Positions 18,872 through 26,957 of a DNA stretch of 37,609 bases are shown piece by piece; positions within the stretch are counted from its first letter, which is position 1; each line of letters opens with the position of its first letter. The notes below the pieces were generated by a model that did no database searches, was not told the DNA's origin, and saw only the letters and a list, made by a program, of their open reading frames with translations. Source of the DNA: Bacteroidota bacterium (GTDB taxonomy: Bacteria > Bacteroidota > Bacteroidia > Chitinophagales > JADIYW01); the NCBI GenBank assembly GCA_020436175.1, contig JAGQYH010000003.1, positions 1 to 37,609 of the forward strand, read 5' to 3'. Both the position numbers and the translations under genes were made by a program.

Positions 18872-19891
18872 GTGCAGCGACATATTCACTTACATAATCA
18901 ACCGGTAATCACAGAAAGTGGGTTCAAATTTGAATCGATTGAAATTACTTATCATACTTTAGGCACATTTGACCCTTCCAAGAATAATGTGGTTTGGATA
19001 TGCCATGCTTTCACTGCTAATTCCAATCCTTCAGAATGGTGGGAAGGAATGGTTGGTGAGCAAAAATTATTTAATCCGGAAGACTATTTTATTGTATGTG
19101 TCAATATGTTGGGAAGTTGTTATGGTACAACCGGACCACTAAGTATTAATCCACAAACCCAACAACCTTTTTACGGAGATTTTCCGGTGATTACCATAAG
19201 AGATATGGTTCATACTTTGCAAATCATTAAGGATGCATTAAACATCAATAAAATTCGATTTGCGGTAGGATTTTCAATGGGAGGTCAACAATTGCTGGAA
19301 TGGATGTATGAAAGTCCTGAACTTTTTGACGATGTCTTGTTAGGCGCTACCAATGCATTTCATTCTCCATGGGGAATTGCTTTTAACGAAAGTCAGCGAC
19401 TGGCGATTGAAGTTGATCCTACTTTTGGTGACCGAAATGAAAAAGCTGGATTAAAAGGTATGGGAGCGGCCAGAGGAATTGGTGTCATCTCATACAGAAA
19501 TTATCGTGCTTACGACAAAACACAACGCGAAGTAAATGATGATAAATTTGATCATTTTAAAGCCTCTTCATATCAAAAATATCAAGGTGAAAAGCTAATG
19601 AAAAGGTTCAATGCATATTCTTATTGGATCCTTTCAAAAGCGATGGATAGTCATAATATAGCAAGAAATCGTAAGAATATGGAAAGTGTGTTGAACACGA
19701 TCACTACCAAGACACATTTAGTGGGTATAGAGTCCGACTATTTGTTTCCTTTACGAGAGCAGCAATTTCTCAATGATCATTTACCCAATTCTGATCTTAC
19801 TATAATAGATTCTGATTATGGACATGATGGTTTCTTAATTGAATTCGAGCAATTGAGCAGCATTATTAAGCTAATATTGAATAAAGACTAA
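18872..19891 (+). CDS. metX: MetX-type homoserine O-acyltransferase
   Basis: This 339-residue alpha/beta hydrolase-fold acyltransferase has the MetX signatures. ICHAFTANSNPSEWWEG (43-59) is the HALTG-like oxyanion region, followed by NMLGSCYGTTGP (78-89) and the nucleophile elbow GFSMGGQQLLEW with Ser135. The acid is Asp289 in GIESDYLFP and the catalytic base is His318 in DYGHDGFL. It would transfer an acetyl or succinyl group to homoserine at the start of methionine synthesis. GSCYGTTGP is a slight variant of the commoner GSCxGSTGP. Acyl specificity cannot be read from sequence with confidence. The start is GTG at 18872; an in-frame TAG at 18866 rules out an upstream start. Confidence 0.87.
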   Translation: MQRHIHLHNQPVITESGFKFESIEITYHTLGTFDPSKNNVVWICHAFTANSNPSEWWEGMVGEQKLFNPEDYFIVCVNMLGSCYGTTGPLSINPQTQQPFYGDFPVITIRDMVHTLQIIKDALNINKIRFAVGFSMGGQQLLEWMYESPELFDDVLLGATNAFHSPWGIAFNESQRLAIEVDPTFGDRNEKAGLKGMGAARGIGVISYRNYRAYDKTQREVNDDKFDHFKASSYQKYQGEKLMKRFNAYSYWILSKAMDSHNIARNRKNMESVLNTITTKTHLVGIESDYLFPLREQQFLNDHLPNSDLTIIDSDYGHDGFLIEFEQLSSIIKLILNKD

Positions 19892-19895
19892 TCCA

Positions 19896-19926
19896 TTTGA
19901 AGATTTACATTATTGTACTATCTTTC
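19896..19926 (+). promoter_or_regulatory. Bacteroidota-type promoter for the acyltransferase/SDR operon
   Basis: TTTG (19896-19899), exactly 19 bases, then TATCTTTC (19919-19926) match the Bacteroidota housekeeping consensus TTTG-N19-TAnnTTTG at all but the last base. It lies about 60 bases before the GTG at 19987, which would leave a leader of about 50 bases. Confidence 0.6.
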
Positions 19927-19986
19927 GCAAATAGTTTATAATCAACAAAATTTTATAACATTCCTGATCGAAAAAAATATTTAGAC

Positions 19987-20742
19987 GTGGCCGCCAAAAA
20001 GGTGGGTTCGTTTGGATATGATCCATGGGGGTTTCATCTAAAAGGCATTGAACGTTCCTTTCCAATTGCCAAGTTTTTTTATGAGAAATATTTCAGAGTC
20101 GAATCTTACGGATTGGAAAATATTCCAAAAGATGGCAGAGTATTGATTATACCCAACCATAGCGGCCAATTACCAATTGATGGGGCTTTAATCGGCTATG
20201 CCATGCTAACCAATGAGCATGCCCCTAGAGCGCCAAAGGCAATGATGGAAAGATTTTTCCCAACGGTTCCTTTTGTGGGCAATGCATTGAATAGGATGGG
20301 AGCAGTTTTGGGAGATGTAGATAATTGTAAGGTTATGCTGGAAAATGAACAGGCAATTATCGTGTTTCCTGAAGGCGTAAAAGGAACCAGCAAAGTGTTT
20401 AACCAACGTTATCAATTGCAGCGATTCGGGAATGGATTTGTCCACTTGGCAATGAAGTACAATACTCCGATTATTCCCGTAGGAGTTGTGGGTTGCGAGG
20501 AATCAATCGTATCTTTAACGGACTTTAAATCCATTGCTAAAAAAATCGGAATGCCAACTTTACCTTTGGTTGTTCCGATTGTATGGCCTACAAAGGTGAT
20601 CATTCACTTTGGCCAGCCGATATATTTTGATGATTCTAATATGAAAAATGATGTTGTCGTTAATAATGTGGATATAGTAAAGAAGGAAATAAAAAAATTA
20701 ATAGATTTAGGATTATCCAAAAGAAAGAATTTATTTGACTAA
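19987..20742 (+). CDS. LPLAT/DAGAT-type acyltransferase, copy 1
   Basis: This 251-residue protein belongs to the lysophospholipid acyltransferase superfamily. The catalytic motif is NHSGQLPIDG, an HX6D spacing (His58, Asp65) found in the MGAT/DGAT-like branch, not the HX4D of PlsC. IVFPEGVKGTS follows at about 125. It begins with GTG and is homologous along its whole length to the gene at 21693. Shared blocks include FYEKYFRVE, KAMMERF, PTVPF and PVGVVGCEE. It forms an operon with the SDR gene (1-base overlap) and that paralogue. The pair may build a heterodimer or act on successive lipid steps; the substrate is unknown. Confidence 0.82.
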   Translation: MAAKKVGSFGYDPWGFHLKGIERSFPIAKFFYEKYFRVESYGLENIPKDGRVLIIPNHSGQLPIDGALIGYAMLTNEHAPRAPKAMMERFFPTVPFVGNALNRMGAVLGDVDNCKVMLENEQAIIVFPEGVKGTSKVFNQRYQLQRFGNGFVHLAMKYNTPIIPVGVVGCEESIVSLTDFKSIAKKIGMPTLPLVVPIVWPTKVIIHFGQPIYFDDSNMKNDVVVNNVDIVKKEIKKLIDLGLSKRKNLFD

Positions 20743-21689
20743 TGCCTGACAGACAAAATTTAAGACCGAAAATCATGGTTACCGGAGCAGCCGGTGCTTT
20801 GGCAAAAGCTATTATCCTTAAGCTTAGTGCTAAATATCGTGTTATTGCGGTTGATTTTAGAAAACAGGTAGAGTTTCCGCCACCAATCATCAGCCAAAAG
20901 GCGGATTTCAATAAAAGATTGTTTGAGGATATTTTTAGAGATCATGTGATAGATGGAGTGATTCATTTGGGAAGGATACAAGCCAATGAAGCCAATAGAT
21001 TTAGCCGATATAATGCGAATGTTATTGGCACACAAAAATTATTTGATCTCAGTAAAAAATACAATGTTAAACAAGTCTTGGTGCTGTCCACTTACTTTGT
21101 ATACGGCGCTCACCCTTTCAATCCCTCATTGTTGGATGAAAAAACGCCATTAAAAGCGGCAGAGTTAACAATGGATCTAGTTGATTCCGTTGAATTGGAA
21201 AACTTGGCTAATATCTATTTATATAAATATCCGGAATTGAACATTACCATTCTAAGGCCATGTAATATTGCCGGTCCGGGTGTAAAAAACACCTTTAGTA
21301 CATTGCTGTCACAAAAGCAGGCACAAGTGTTATGGGGGTTTTCACCACTGATGCAATTCATTCATATTGATGATATGCGCGATGCCATTTGCCTGGCTTT
21401 CGAAAAGAATATTCCCGGATTGTATAATGTGGCTCCGGATGATTACATCGCTTTTCAAAAGGCAGTAGAAGAGTCCGGTTGTACCAAAATGCAAATTCCT
21501 TCCGTGCCACCGATCTTAGCCGAACAGATAAGCAGAATGATGAAATGGAAATCGTTTCCGGTGCATTTGATCAATTATTTTAAATATCCGGTCATTATTG
21601 ATGGCTCGCTGTTTGAAAAAACGTTTGGATTTAAACCGAAGAAATCATTAAGCGATATTTTCAAATATTATAGAAGTCTAAAAAGATAA
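20742..21689 (+). CDS. NAD-dependent epimerase/dehydratase-like SDR protein with altered catalytic site
   Basis: This 315-residue extended SDR protein has the nucleotide loop VTGAAGALAKA (13-23), where the third glycine of GxxGxxG is Ala. VIHLGRI and NVIGTQKL follow, then VLSTYFVYGAHP with the catalytic Ser at about 116. LRPCNIAGPG and FIHIDDM are also typical. The expected Tyr-x-x-x-Lys falls in a stretch reading LVDSVELENL, with no Tyr or Lys, so normal SDR chemistry is doubtful. The start shares one base with the previous stop. Lying between two paralogous acyltransferases, it may be a non-redox regulatory or scaffold partner. Confidence 0.8.
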   Translation: MPDRQNLRPKIMVTGAAGALAKAIILKLSAKYRVIAVDFRKQVEFPPPIISQKADFNKRLFEDIFRDHVIDGVIHLGRIQANEANRFSRYNANVIGTQKLFDLSKKYNVKQVLVLSTYFVYGAHPFNPSLLDEKTPLKAAELTMDLVDSVELENLANIYLYKYPELNITILRPCNIAGPGVKNTFSTLLSQKQAQVLWGFSPLMQFIHIDDMRDAICLAFEKNIPGLYNVAPDDYIAFQKAVEESGCTKMQIPSVPPILAEQISRMMKWKSFPVHLINYFKYPVIIDGSLFEKTFGFKPKKSLSDIFKYYRSLKR

Positions 21690-21692
21690 GCT

Positions 21693-22514
21693 GTGGGCTG
21701 GATGGATGATATAAAAGGGATTACCAAATCCGACGGTTTAGATACATTGATGAAGCGATTTCCAACCAATGTAGGCTCCTTTGGATTTGATCCTTGGGGG
21801 TATAATGCTGAAGGATTAAAGTCGTTTTTGGGTATCGGTAAAATATTTTACGAAAAGTATTTCCGGGTAGAAGCACACGGGTTAGAGCATATTCCTCCTA
21901 CCGGCCGAGCACTAATTGTCGGAAATCATAGCGGGCAACTGCCAATCGATGGTTTTTTGTTGGGATATACGCTTTTGATGAATCCACACGCCCCGCGAGT
22001 TTGTAAGGCTATGATGGAAAGATTTATTCCTACAGTTCCTTTTTTGAGCAGCTATTTTGCAAAAATAGGCGGGGTGGTAGGTAATCCAACCAATTGCAAA
22101 AGAATGTTGGAAGCCGAAGAAGCAATTGTTGTTTTTCCCGAAGGCTCACGCGGTATATCAAAACCTTTTAAGGATCGATATAAGCTTCAGAAATTCGGTA
22201 CGGGTTTTATGAACTTGGCAGTAATACATCAGGCACCCATCATACCGGTGGGTATAGTGGGATGCGAAGAAGCTATTATTTCTTTGGGTAATCCGAAGGG
22301 AATCGCAAAAATGCTGGGCTTGCCTTCTGCACCTATATTAATTCCAGCAGTATGGCCATCTAAAGTGATTATCAATATTGGCGAACCTATGTATTTTGAT
22401 CCGGGCATTGGTCATGAAGTAATGTTGGAACGATATGTAGACGATGTAAAGGATGAAGTCAATAGACTCATTCAGAAAGGATTGAAAGAAAGAAAAGGCA
22501 TCTTTTCTAAATAA
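21693..22514 (+). CDS. LPLAT/DAGAT-type acyltransferase, copy 2
   Basis: This 273-residue paralogue of the gene at 19987 has an extra N-terminal stretch of about 22 residues. The catalytic HX6D motif NHSGQLPIDG is identical and IVVFPEGSRGIS is the substrate motif. It also keeps FYEKYFRVE, KAMMERF, PTVPF and PVGIVGCEE. The start is GTG at 21693, 3 bases after the SDR stop; ATG at 21702 is an alternative. Retention of both copies with intact motifs suggests separate roles, not recent redundancy. Confidence 0.82.
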   Translation: MGWMDDIKGITKSDGLDTLMKRFPTNVGSFGFDPWGYNAEGLKSFLGIGKIFYEKYFRVEAHGLEHIPPTGRALIVGNHSGQLPIDGFLLGYTLLMNPHAPRVCKAMMERFIPTVPFLSSYFAKIGGVVGNPTNCKRMLEAEEAIVVFPEGSRGISKPFKDRYKLQKFGTGFMNLAVIHQAPIIPVGIVGCEEAIISLGNPKGIAKMLGLPSAPILIPAVWPSKVIINIGEPMYFDPGIGHEVMLERYVDDVKDEVNRLIQKGLKERKGIFSK

Positions 22515-22516
22515 GA

Positions 22517-22642
22517 TCAGTGATTTTCTTCCTTCATCTTTTGTTCTTCCTTCCGCAATAGCAGATAAACTACAACACAAACAATTATAGCGGCAATAGC
22601 AGCAATCGTTATAATTTTTGCACTAGGCATATATCCATCCAT
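22517..22642 (-). CDS. Very small membrane protein, 41 residues
   Basis: A 41-codon frame on the - strand starts at ATG 22640-22642 and stops 2 bases from the convergent acyltransferase gene. It encodes MDGYMPSAK, a hydrophobic helix TIAAIAAIIVCVVVYLLL, and a charged tail rich in Lys and Glu ending ENH. The clean helix-plus-charged-tail architecture and tight packing against the neighbour support a real gene, but nothing identifies its role. Met5 is an alternative start. Confidence 0.42.
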   Translation of the reverse strand: MDGYMPSAKIITIAAIAAIIVCVVVYLLLRKEEQKMKEENH

Positions 22643-22730
22643 ATCTCTAAATCAACTTGAATATAATTGAAATACTAAGTAACAAAAGTTTACAGAAGCT
22701 ATAGAATGTTAGACTATAAATTTTGTTTAT

Positions 22731-24041
22731 TTAATTAAGTATGACTAGCTGTTCCTCTAAATACTTGTTTTCAAATGGTCCGTCAAAATCAACTATAAGT
22801 GTATAAATCCCCTTGGATAGATCAGTATTGAGTGCAACAGTTTTTTCATCTGGACGGAAATCTTGTTCAAACACCAATTGACCATTGGTATTAACTATTT
22901 GAATATGCCCATTGGCAGCAGTTTTTAAATCCGGGAGGTCAATTGTGAATTGCCCATAATTTGGATTGGGGTAAAAGTTAAGTTTATTGGCTTGGTCATT
23001 TGTGGCGCTTAATATTATATCAGGGCAACCTACCAAACTGGAGCAAAATTCACCTATGTGTTCCAACGTGGGATTGAGTACCGTTGGAGTAAAAATAACA
23101 TCACTGGGATTTGGAGAGAATAAGGAAGACAGATCAACACCAAAAAAGGGTACATGACCTAAACCATTCCAAGTATCTAACTCGCTTCTTACACCGATTG
23201 CTTGCAATTTTTGATCAATCGGATAACTGCCCATTAGTTTTGGAAGAGTAGGTAATCCAAACGGCAATCCAATATCATATGGAACAATATTGTCGGCAGT
23301 GCCATGTACATGCATCACTGCAGGATATTCATTGGCTTTGTAAGGCTTGATCCAATTGGTATCCATGACAGCTCCTGAAACATTGATCAAACCAATAACA
23401 TTGGCTCCACAATATTTATCATCCAACAAAGCTTGCGTGTTGGGTTCTACTTCTAAGATCCAATCTTGATATTGAGGCGGTGCCCATGTTAAGCTATCCA
23501 AAAAAACAGCATGTAAAAAACTAACTGCCCCGGCAGAAACGCCACCAATGATCACTCTTGATGGATCTACACCATAAGGATTGTTATAATTTAAAGTGGT
23601 ATCCATCAGATAGCAAGTTGCAGATCGAATATCAATAAGTGCTCTCGCTAATGCTTTCACCATAGCTTCTTCTGATAAAAGCGAAAGAAACGTAGGTTCT
23701 TCTCTATATTCGACAGAAATAACAACATATCCTCTAGCCACCAGATCGCGGGCAATTCTAACGATATCAGGGCTTTTTTGATTTAACAAATTTATGAAAC
23801 CACCGCCATGCGCTAAAAAGACCGCTGCTCTATTGGTTTCGGTATCATCTTTGGGTTGATAGACATCATATCTTAAGTTTTGCCAAGTCCCATTAGACAT
23901 TTGCTTTCGAGCATAAATATTATTTTCGTCAACCGTGTATGAATCAAAAATATAATCTGTATATCTTCCACCTGAACAATCATCAGCATGCAGTAAATGG
24001 GTTGAAAAGAGTAATGCAAAAGTTATGTAAATGTATTTCAT
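22731..24041 (-). CDS. Secreted alpha/beta hydrolase with type A T9SS sorting domain
   Basis: This 436-residue protein has a signal peptide (MKYIYITFALLFSTHLLHA) and an esterase/BD-FAE-like hydrolase domain at about 50-320. The motifs are HGGGFINLL at 78-86 and IGGVSAGA with the nucleophile Ser169. The acid is Asp250 in HGTADNIVP and the base is His296 in GLGHVPF. Residues about 355-436 form the type A C-terminal sorting domain, starting LNFYPNPNYGQFTID and ending KGIYTLIVDF with a final strand. It should be exported through T9SS and held at the surface or released to split esters, perhaps on glycans or lipids. It is divergent from the helicase gene. Confidence 0.87.
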   Translation of the reverse strand: MKYIYITFALLFSTHLLHADDCSGGRYTDYIFDSYTVDENNIYARKQMSNGTWQNLRYDVYQPKDDTETNRAAVFLAHGGGFINLLNQKSPDIVRIARDLVARGYVVISVEYREEPTFLSLLSEEAMVKALARALIDIRSATCYLMDTTLNYNNPYGVDPSRVIIGGVSAGAVSFLHAVFLDSLTWAPPQYQDWILEVEPNTQALLDDKYCGANVIGLINVSGAVMDTNWIKPYKANEYPAVMHVHGTADNIVPYDIGLPFGLPTLPKLMGSYPIDQKLQAIGVRSELDTWNGLGHVPFFGVDLSSLFSPNPSDVIFTPTVLNPTLEHIGEFCSSLVGCPDIILSATNDQANKLNFYPNPNYGQFTIDLPDLKTAANGHIQIVNTNGQLVFEQDFRPDEKTVALNTDLSKGIYTLIVDFDGPFENKYLEEQLVILN

Positions 24042-24158
24042 GAGGTGTTTTATTATTTCAATTAGAAAAATACAAATTTTCTTATGCTTCTCGTATCAAT
24101 TTGTTAACCATTTGCAAATAATTGTGCAACAATGATGAAAGTTGTTATTAGATAATTC

Positions 24159-26582
24159 ATGACAGTTACTGAGCAAATCGATATCGCTAACAGTTGGTTT
24201 AGTGCCAATCAATGGAAATCGTATCCATTTCAAGAAAAGACATGGATGGCTTATCTATCGGGTAGTTCAGGCCTTTTGAATGCTCCTACCGGTAGCGGTA
24301 AAACCTATGCTTTGATTATGCCGATCATTTTGGAAATGATGCAAATGTCTAAAGTGAATGGTTTGCAAGCGATATGGATTGCACCCATCAGAGCACTTAC
24401 AAAAGAGATCAAACTATCTGCTGATCGTTTAATTGGGGATTGGAATCTTGATTTTACTGTTGCCGTAAGAATAGGGGATACTTCTGCCGCTGAAAAACAA
24501 GCGCAAAAGACCAAACCACCCAATATTTTGATTACAACACCGGAAAGTTGGCATATTTTAATCGGCCAAAAAGGGTATCAGAAATATTTTAGAAATCTAA
24601 AGGCTGTAATAGTGGATGAGTGGCATGAACTATTAGGGTCTAAACGAGGCGTCCAAGTGGAACTGGCATTATCCAGAATGAAAGGTTTTTGTCCGAATCT
24701 AAAAATATGGGGAATATCGGCCACCATTGGAAATTTGGATGAAGCCATGACGGTATTGCAAGGCGTTCATCTCAATCCGACTGTCTTTATCAAATCTAAC
24801 ATTGAGAAAAAAATTGAAGTAGAAAGTGTTTTGCCGGAAGATATAGAAAAGTATCCCTGGGCAGGACATTTGGGTATTAAGATGATCGATAAGGTAATTC
24901 CAATCATCAATCGTAGTAGAAGTACATTGATCTTTACCAATACACGTTCCTTTTGTGAGATATGGTATCAAAAATTATTGGACAGAGCCCCTGAATTAGC
25001 CGGACAGATCGCTATGCATCATGGATCGCTCAGTAAAAATTTAAGAAATTGGGTAGAAGATGCGCTGCATGAAGGACATTTAAAAGCTGTGGTATGTACA
25101 TCAAGTTTGGATCTTGGGGTAGATTTTAGACCTGTAGAAACAGTTATTCAGATTGGAAGCCCAAAAGGAGTAGCCCGATTTATTCAAAGAGCAGGAAGAA
25201 GCGGTCATCAGCCCGGAGCAGCCAGTAAAATATACTTTGTTCCTACTCATGCGCTCGAATTGGTAGAAGCCATAGCATTGAAAAGGGCAATTGAAACCGA
25301 TATTGTGGAGGCGAGAATACCCTTTATTAGGTCATTTGATGTATTGCTGCAATATTTAATGACCTTAGCCATTTCTGATGGATTTGAAGAAGCCGTCATT
25401 TACAAAGAGATTACTTCTACTTATGCCTTTGAAAGTGTCTCCAAGGAAGAATGGTATTGGTGTTTGGATTTTTTAGTGAATGGCGGAAAATCAATGGATG
25501 TCTATGACGAGTTTCATAAAATGGTAGTTGAGGATGGAATATATAAGGTTGTTGATAGAAGAGTAGCACAACGGCATCGTTTATCCATTGGCACCATTGT
25601 GAGCGATCAAATGCTGCAGGTGAAGTTCATCAGTGGTGGGAGAATAGGTTCAGTTGAAGAATATTTTGTATCAAAACTTCAACCGGGAGATGTTTTTTGG
25701 TTTTCAGGTAGGGCATTGGAATTTATAAGATTGAAGGGAATGGTGGTTCAAGTTCGTAGAAGCCAAAGAAAAACCGGAAAGGTGCCATCATTTCAAGGCG
25801 GTCGAATGCCGTTATCCAGTCAGATGTCTAAATTATTGAGAGAAACAATGCATGCGGATGTAGTGAATGAGGAGTATAAAACCTTGCAACCGCTGTTGAA
25901 GATCCAAAGAGAGTTATCGATCATTCCAACCGAGGATGAATTTTTGATTGAGTATTTTCAAAGTAATGAAGGCTATCATTTAGTGGTTTATCCGTTTGAA
26001 GGTCGGTTGGTGCACGAAGGATTGGGGGCATTGATTGCTTACAGAATTTCTTTACTGCAATCCATCACATTTTCCATCGCCATGAATGATTACGGCTTAG
26101 AATTGCTGTCGGAAGACCCTATTGATATCCGGGAAGTTTTGGATAATCATATATTTTCTACAGATTATTTGAAAGAAGATATTCAGGCGAGTGTGAATGC
26201 TACAGAGATGGCCAGAAGACGATTTAGAGATATTGCCAGTATCAGTGGAATGGTTTTTTCCGGCTTTCCGGGAAAAATTAAAAAGGAACGACATATGCAA
26301 GCTTCATCCGGATTGCTTTTTAATGTGTTTTACGATTACGACCCTACCAATTTGCTATTGCGACAGGCTTATGAAGAGGCGATGGACCAACAACTGGAAG
26401 AAGGAAGATTAAAGGAGGCATTAAAACGGATCAACCAACAGGACATTGTGGTAAAACATCCTAAAAAAATGACTCCCTTCGCATTCCCGATTATTGTAGA
26501 TAGATTGTCGCGCTCACATGTAAGTTCCGAAAAACTGGAAGATAGAGTACAAAAGATGCAGTTAGATATGAAATTGAAATAA
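24159..26582 (+). CDS. Lhr-type DEXH helicase (ligase-associated DNA damage response)
   Basis: This 807-residue SF2 helicase has Walker A at APTGSGKT (42-49), motif Ia at WIAPIRALTKE, and motif II at DEWH (153-156). Motif III is ISAT, followed by TSSLDLGVDF (motif V) and QRAGRSGH (motif VI). After the RecA domains come a winged helix and a conserved C-terminal Lhr domain. The length and the DEWH box fit the bacterial LigD-independent Lhr family found with an ATP-dependent ligase, an exonuclease and a phosphoesterase. Those partners are not next to it here. It may repair DNA damage by 3'-5' unwinding; the assignment rests on recognised motifs and length. Confidence 0.88.
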   Translation: MTVTEQIDIANSWFSANQWKSYPFQEKTWMAYLSGSSGLLNAPTGSGKTYALIMPIILEMMQMSKVNGLQAIWIAPIRALTKEIKLSADRLIGDWNLDFTVAVRIGDTSAAEKQAQKTKPPNILITTPESWHILIGQKGYQKYFRNLKAVIVDEWHELLGSKRGVQVELALSRMKGFCPNLKIWGISATIGNLDEAMTVLQGVHLNPTVFIKSNIEKKIEVESVLPEDIEKYPWAGHLGIKMIDKVIPIINRSRSTLIFTNTRSFCEIWYQKLLDRAPELAGQIAMHHGSLSKNLRNWVEDALHEGHLKAVVCTSSLDLGVDFRPVETVIQIGSPKGVARFIQRAGRSGHQPGAASKIYFVPTHALELVEAIALKRAIETDIVEARIPFIRSFDVLLQYLMTLAISDGFEEAVIYKEITSTYAFESVSKEEWYWCLDFLVNGGKSMDVYDEFHKMVVEDGIYKVVDRRVAQRHRLSIGTIVSDQMLQVKFISGGRIGSVEEYFVSKLQPGDVFWFSGRALEFIRLKGMVVQVRRSQRKTGKVPSFQGGRMPLSSQMSKLLRETMHADVVNEEYKTLQPLLKIQRELSIIPTEDEFLIEYFQSNEGYHLVVYPFEGRLVHEGLGALIAYRISLLQSITFSIAMNDYGLELLSEDPIDIREVLDNHIFSTDYLKEDIQASVNATEMARRRFRDIASISGMVFSGFPGKIKKERHMQASSGLLFNVFYDYDPTNLLLRQAYEEAMDQQLEEGRLKEALKRINQQDIVVKHPKKMTPFAFPIIVDRLSRSHVSSEKLEDRVQKMQLDMKLK

Positions 26583-26620
26583 GGCGTTTAAGTTTTTTCT
26601 TAAAAATTTTAGTGCATTGG

Positions 26621-26705
26621 GTGACCTTTGGTTTGCAATTTCATATAGCCTTGAAAGTAGTAAGTTTTTTATGCAGGTAGGAGGTTCTCGGGGGAGAATC
26701 TCCTT
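26621..26705 (+). repeat. 85-base direct repeat, copy A, with terminal hairpin
   Basis: This copy aligns without gaps to 31798-31882. The first 9 bases (GTGACCTTT) match, a 9-base block varies, and the last 67 bases (26639-26705) are identical. Its end forms a 10-pair stem, GGAGGTTCTC (26680-26689) with GAGAATCTCC (26694-26703), one of them a G-U pair, and a GGGG loop, then TTCTTT. It could be a small RNA with its terminator, a terminator for the helicase gene, or a recombination scar. Copy B follows no + strand gene, which argues against a pure terminator role. Confidence 0.9.
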
Positions 26706-26756
26706 CTTTAAATCAGTCAAAGAAATTATTTACAAAAGAATGTTATATGTAAAAAT

Positions 26757-26787
26757 TTTGGCAATTGTTTACTAAGTATTATATTGT
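26757..26787 (+). promoter_or_regulatory. Bacteroidota-type promoter for cassette 1
   Basis: TTTG (26757-26760), 19 bases, then TATATTGT (26780-26787) follow the Bacteroidota TTTG-N19-TAnnTTTG pattern with two deviations in the last three bases of the -7 box. It would leave a leader of about 165 bases before the ATG at 26958. Confidence 0.45.
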
Positions 26788-26879
26788 AAGATACACAATT
26801 GAACATTGCCGGTTTAACATCGACTGGTTAACGAGGGATTACGACTAATAAATTTTACTAAAACAGATTGTTGATTATA

Positions 26880-26892
26880 ATGCATTAATGGT
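26880..26892 (+). promoter_or_regulatory. 13-base upstream motif shared by both cassettes, copy 1
   Basis: ATGCATTAATGGT occurs here, 65 bases before the metallopeptidase-like gene, and again at 34232-34244, 88 bases before its paralogue. The flanks differ, so it may be a shared regulator site. In AT-rich DNA chance cannot be excluded. Confidence 0.35.
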
Positions 26893-26957
26893 ATTAAAGT
26901 GGTTTTAGGCGCCATTGATATTTCCATTATTATATGCATTCTTAAATCATATTACCT

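Larger units (their letters stand above)
26583..26957. other. Intergenic region, 375 bases: repeat, promoter and leader
   Basis: No gene is seen. From left to right it holds a short tail after the helicase gene, the direct repeat copy A (26621-26705), a TTTG-N19-TATATTGT promoter (26757-26787), and an AT-rich leader that includes a 13-base motif shared with the second cassette. Confidence 0.6.

Noticed and set aside
22338-22580. 80-residue - strand frame over the 3' end of the second acyltransferase
   Set aside because: It mostly lies inside a real gene, has no recognisable features, and conflicts with the better membrane-protein frame at 22517-22642.
26621-26705. Two-copy repeat considered as a CRISPR fragment
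   Set aside because: The copies are 5.2 kb apart with genes between; there is no spacer array or cas gene.
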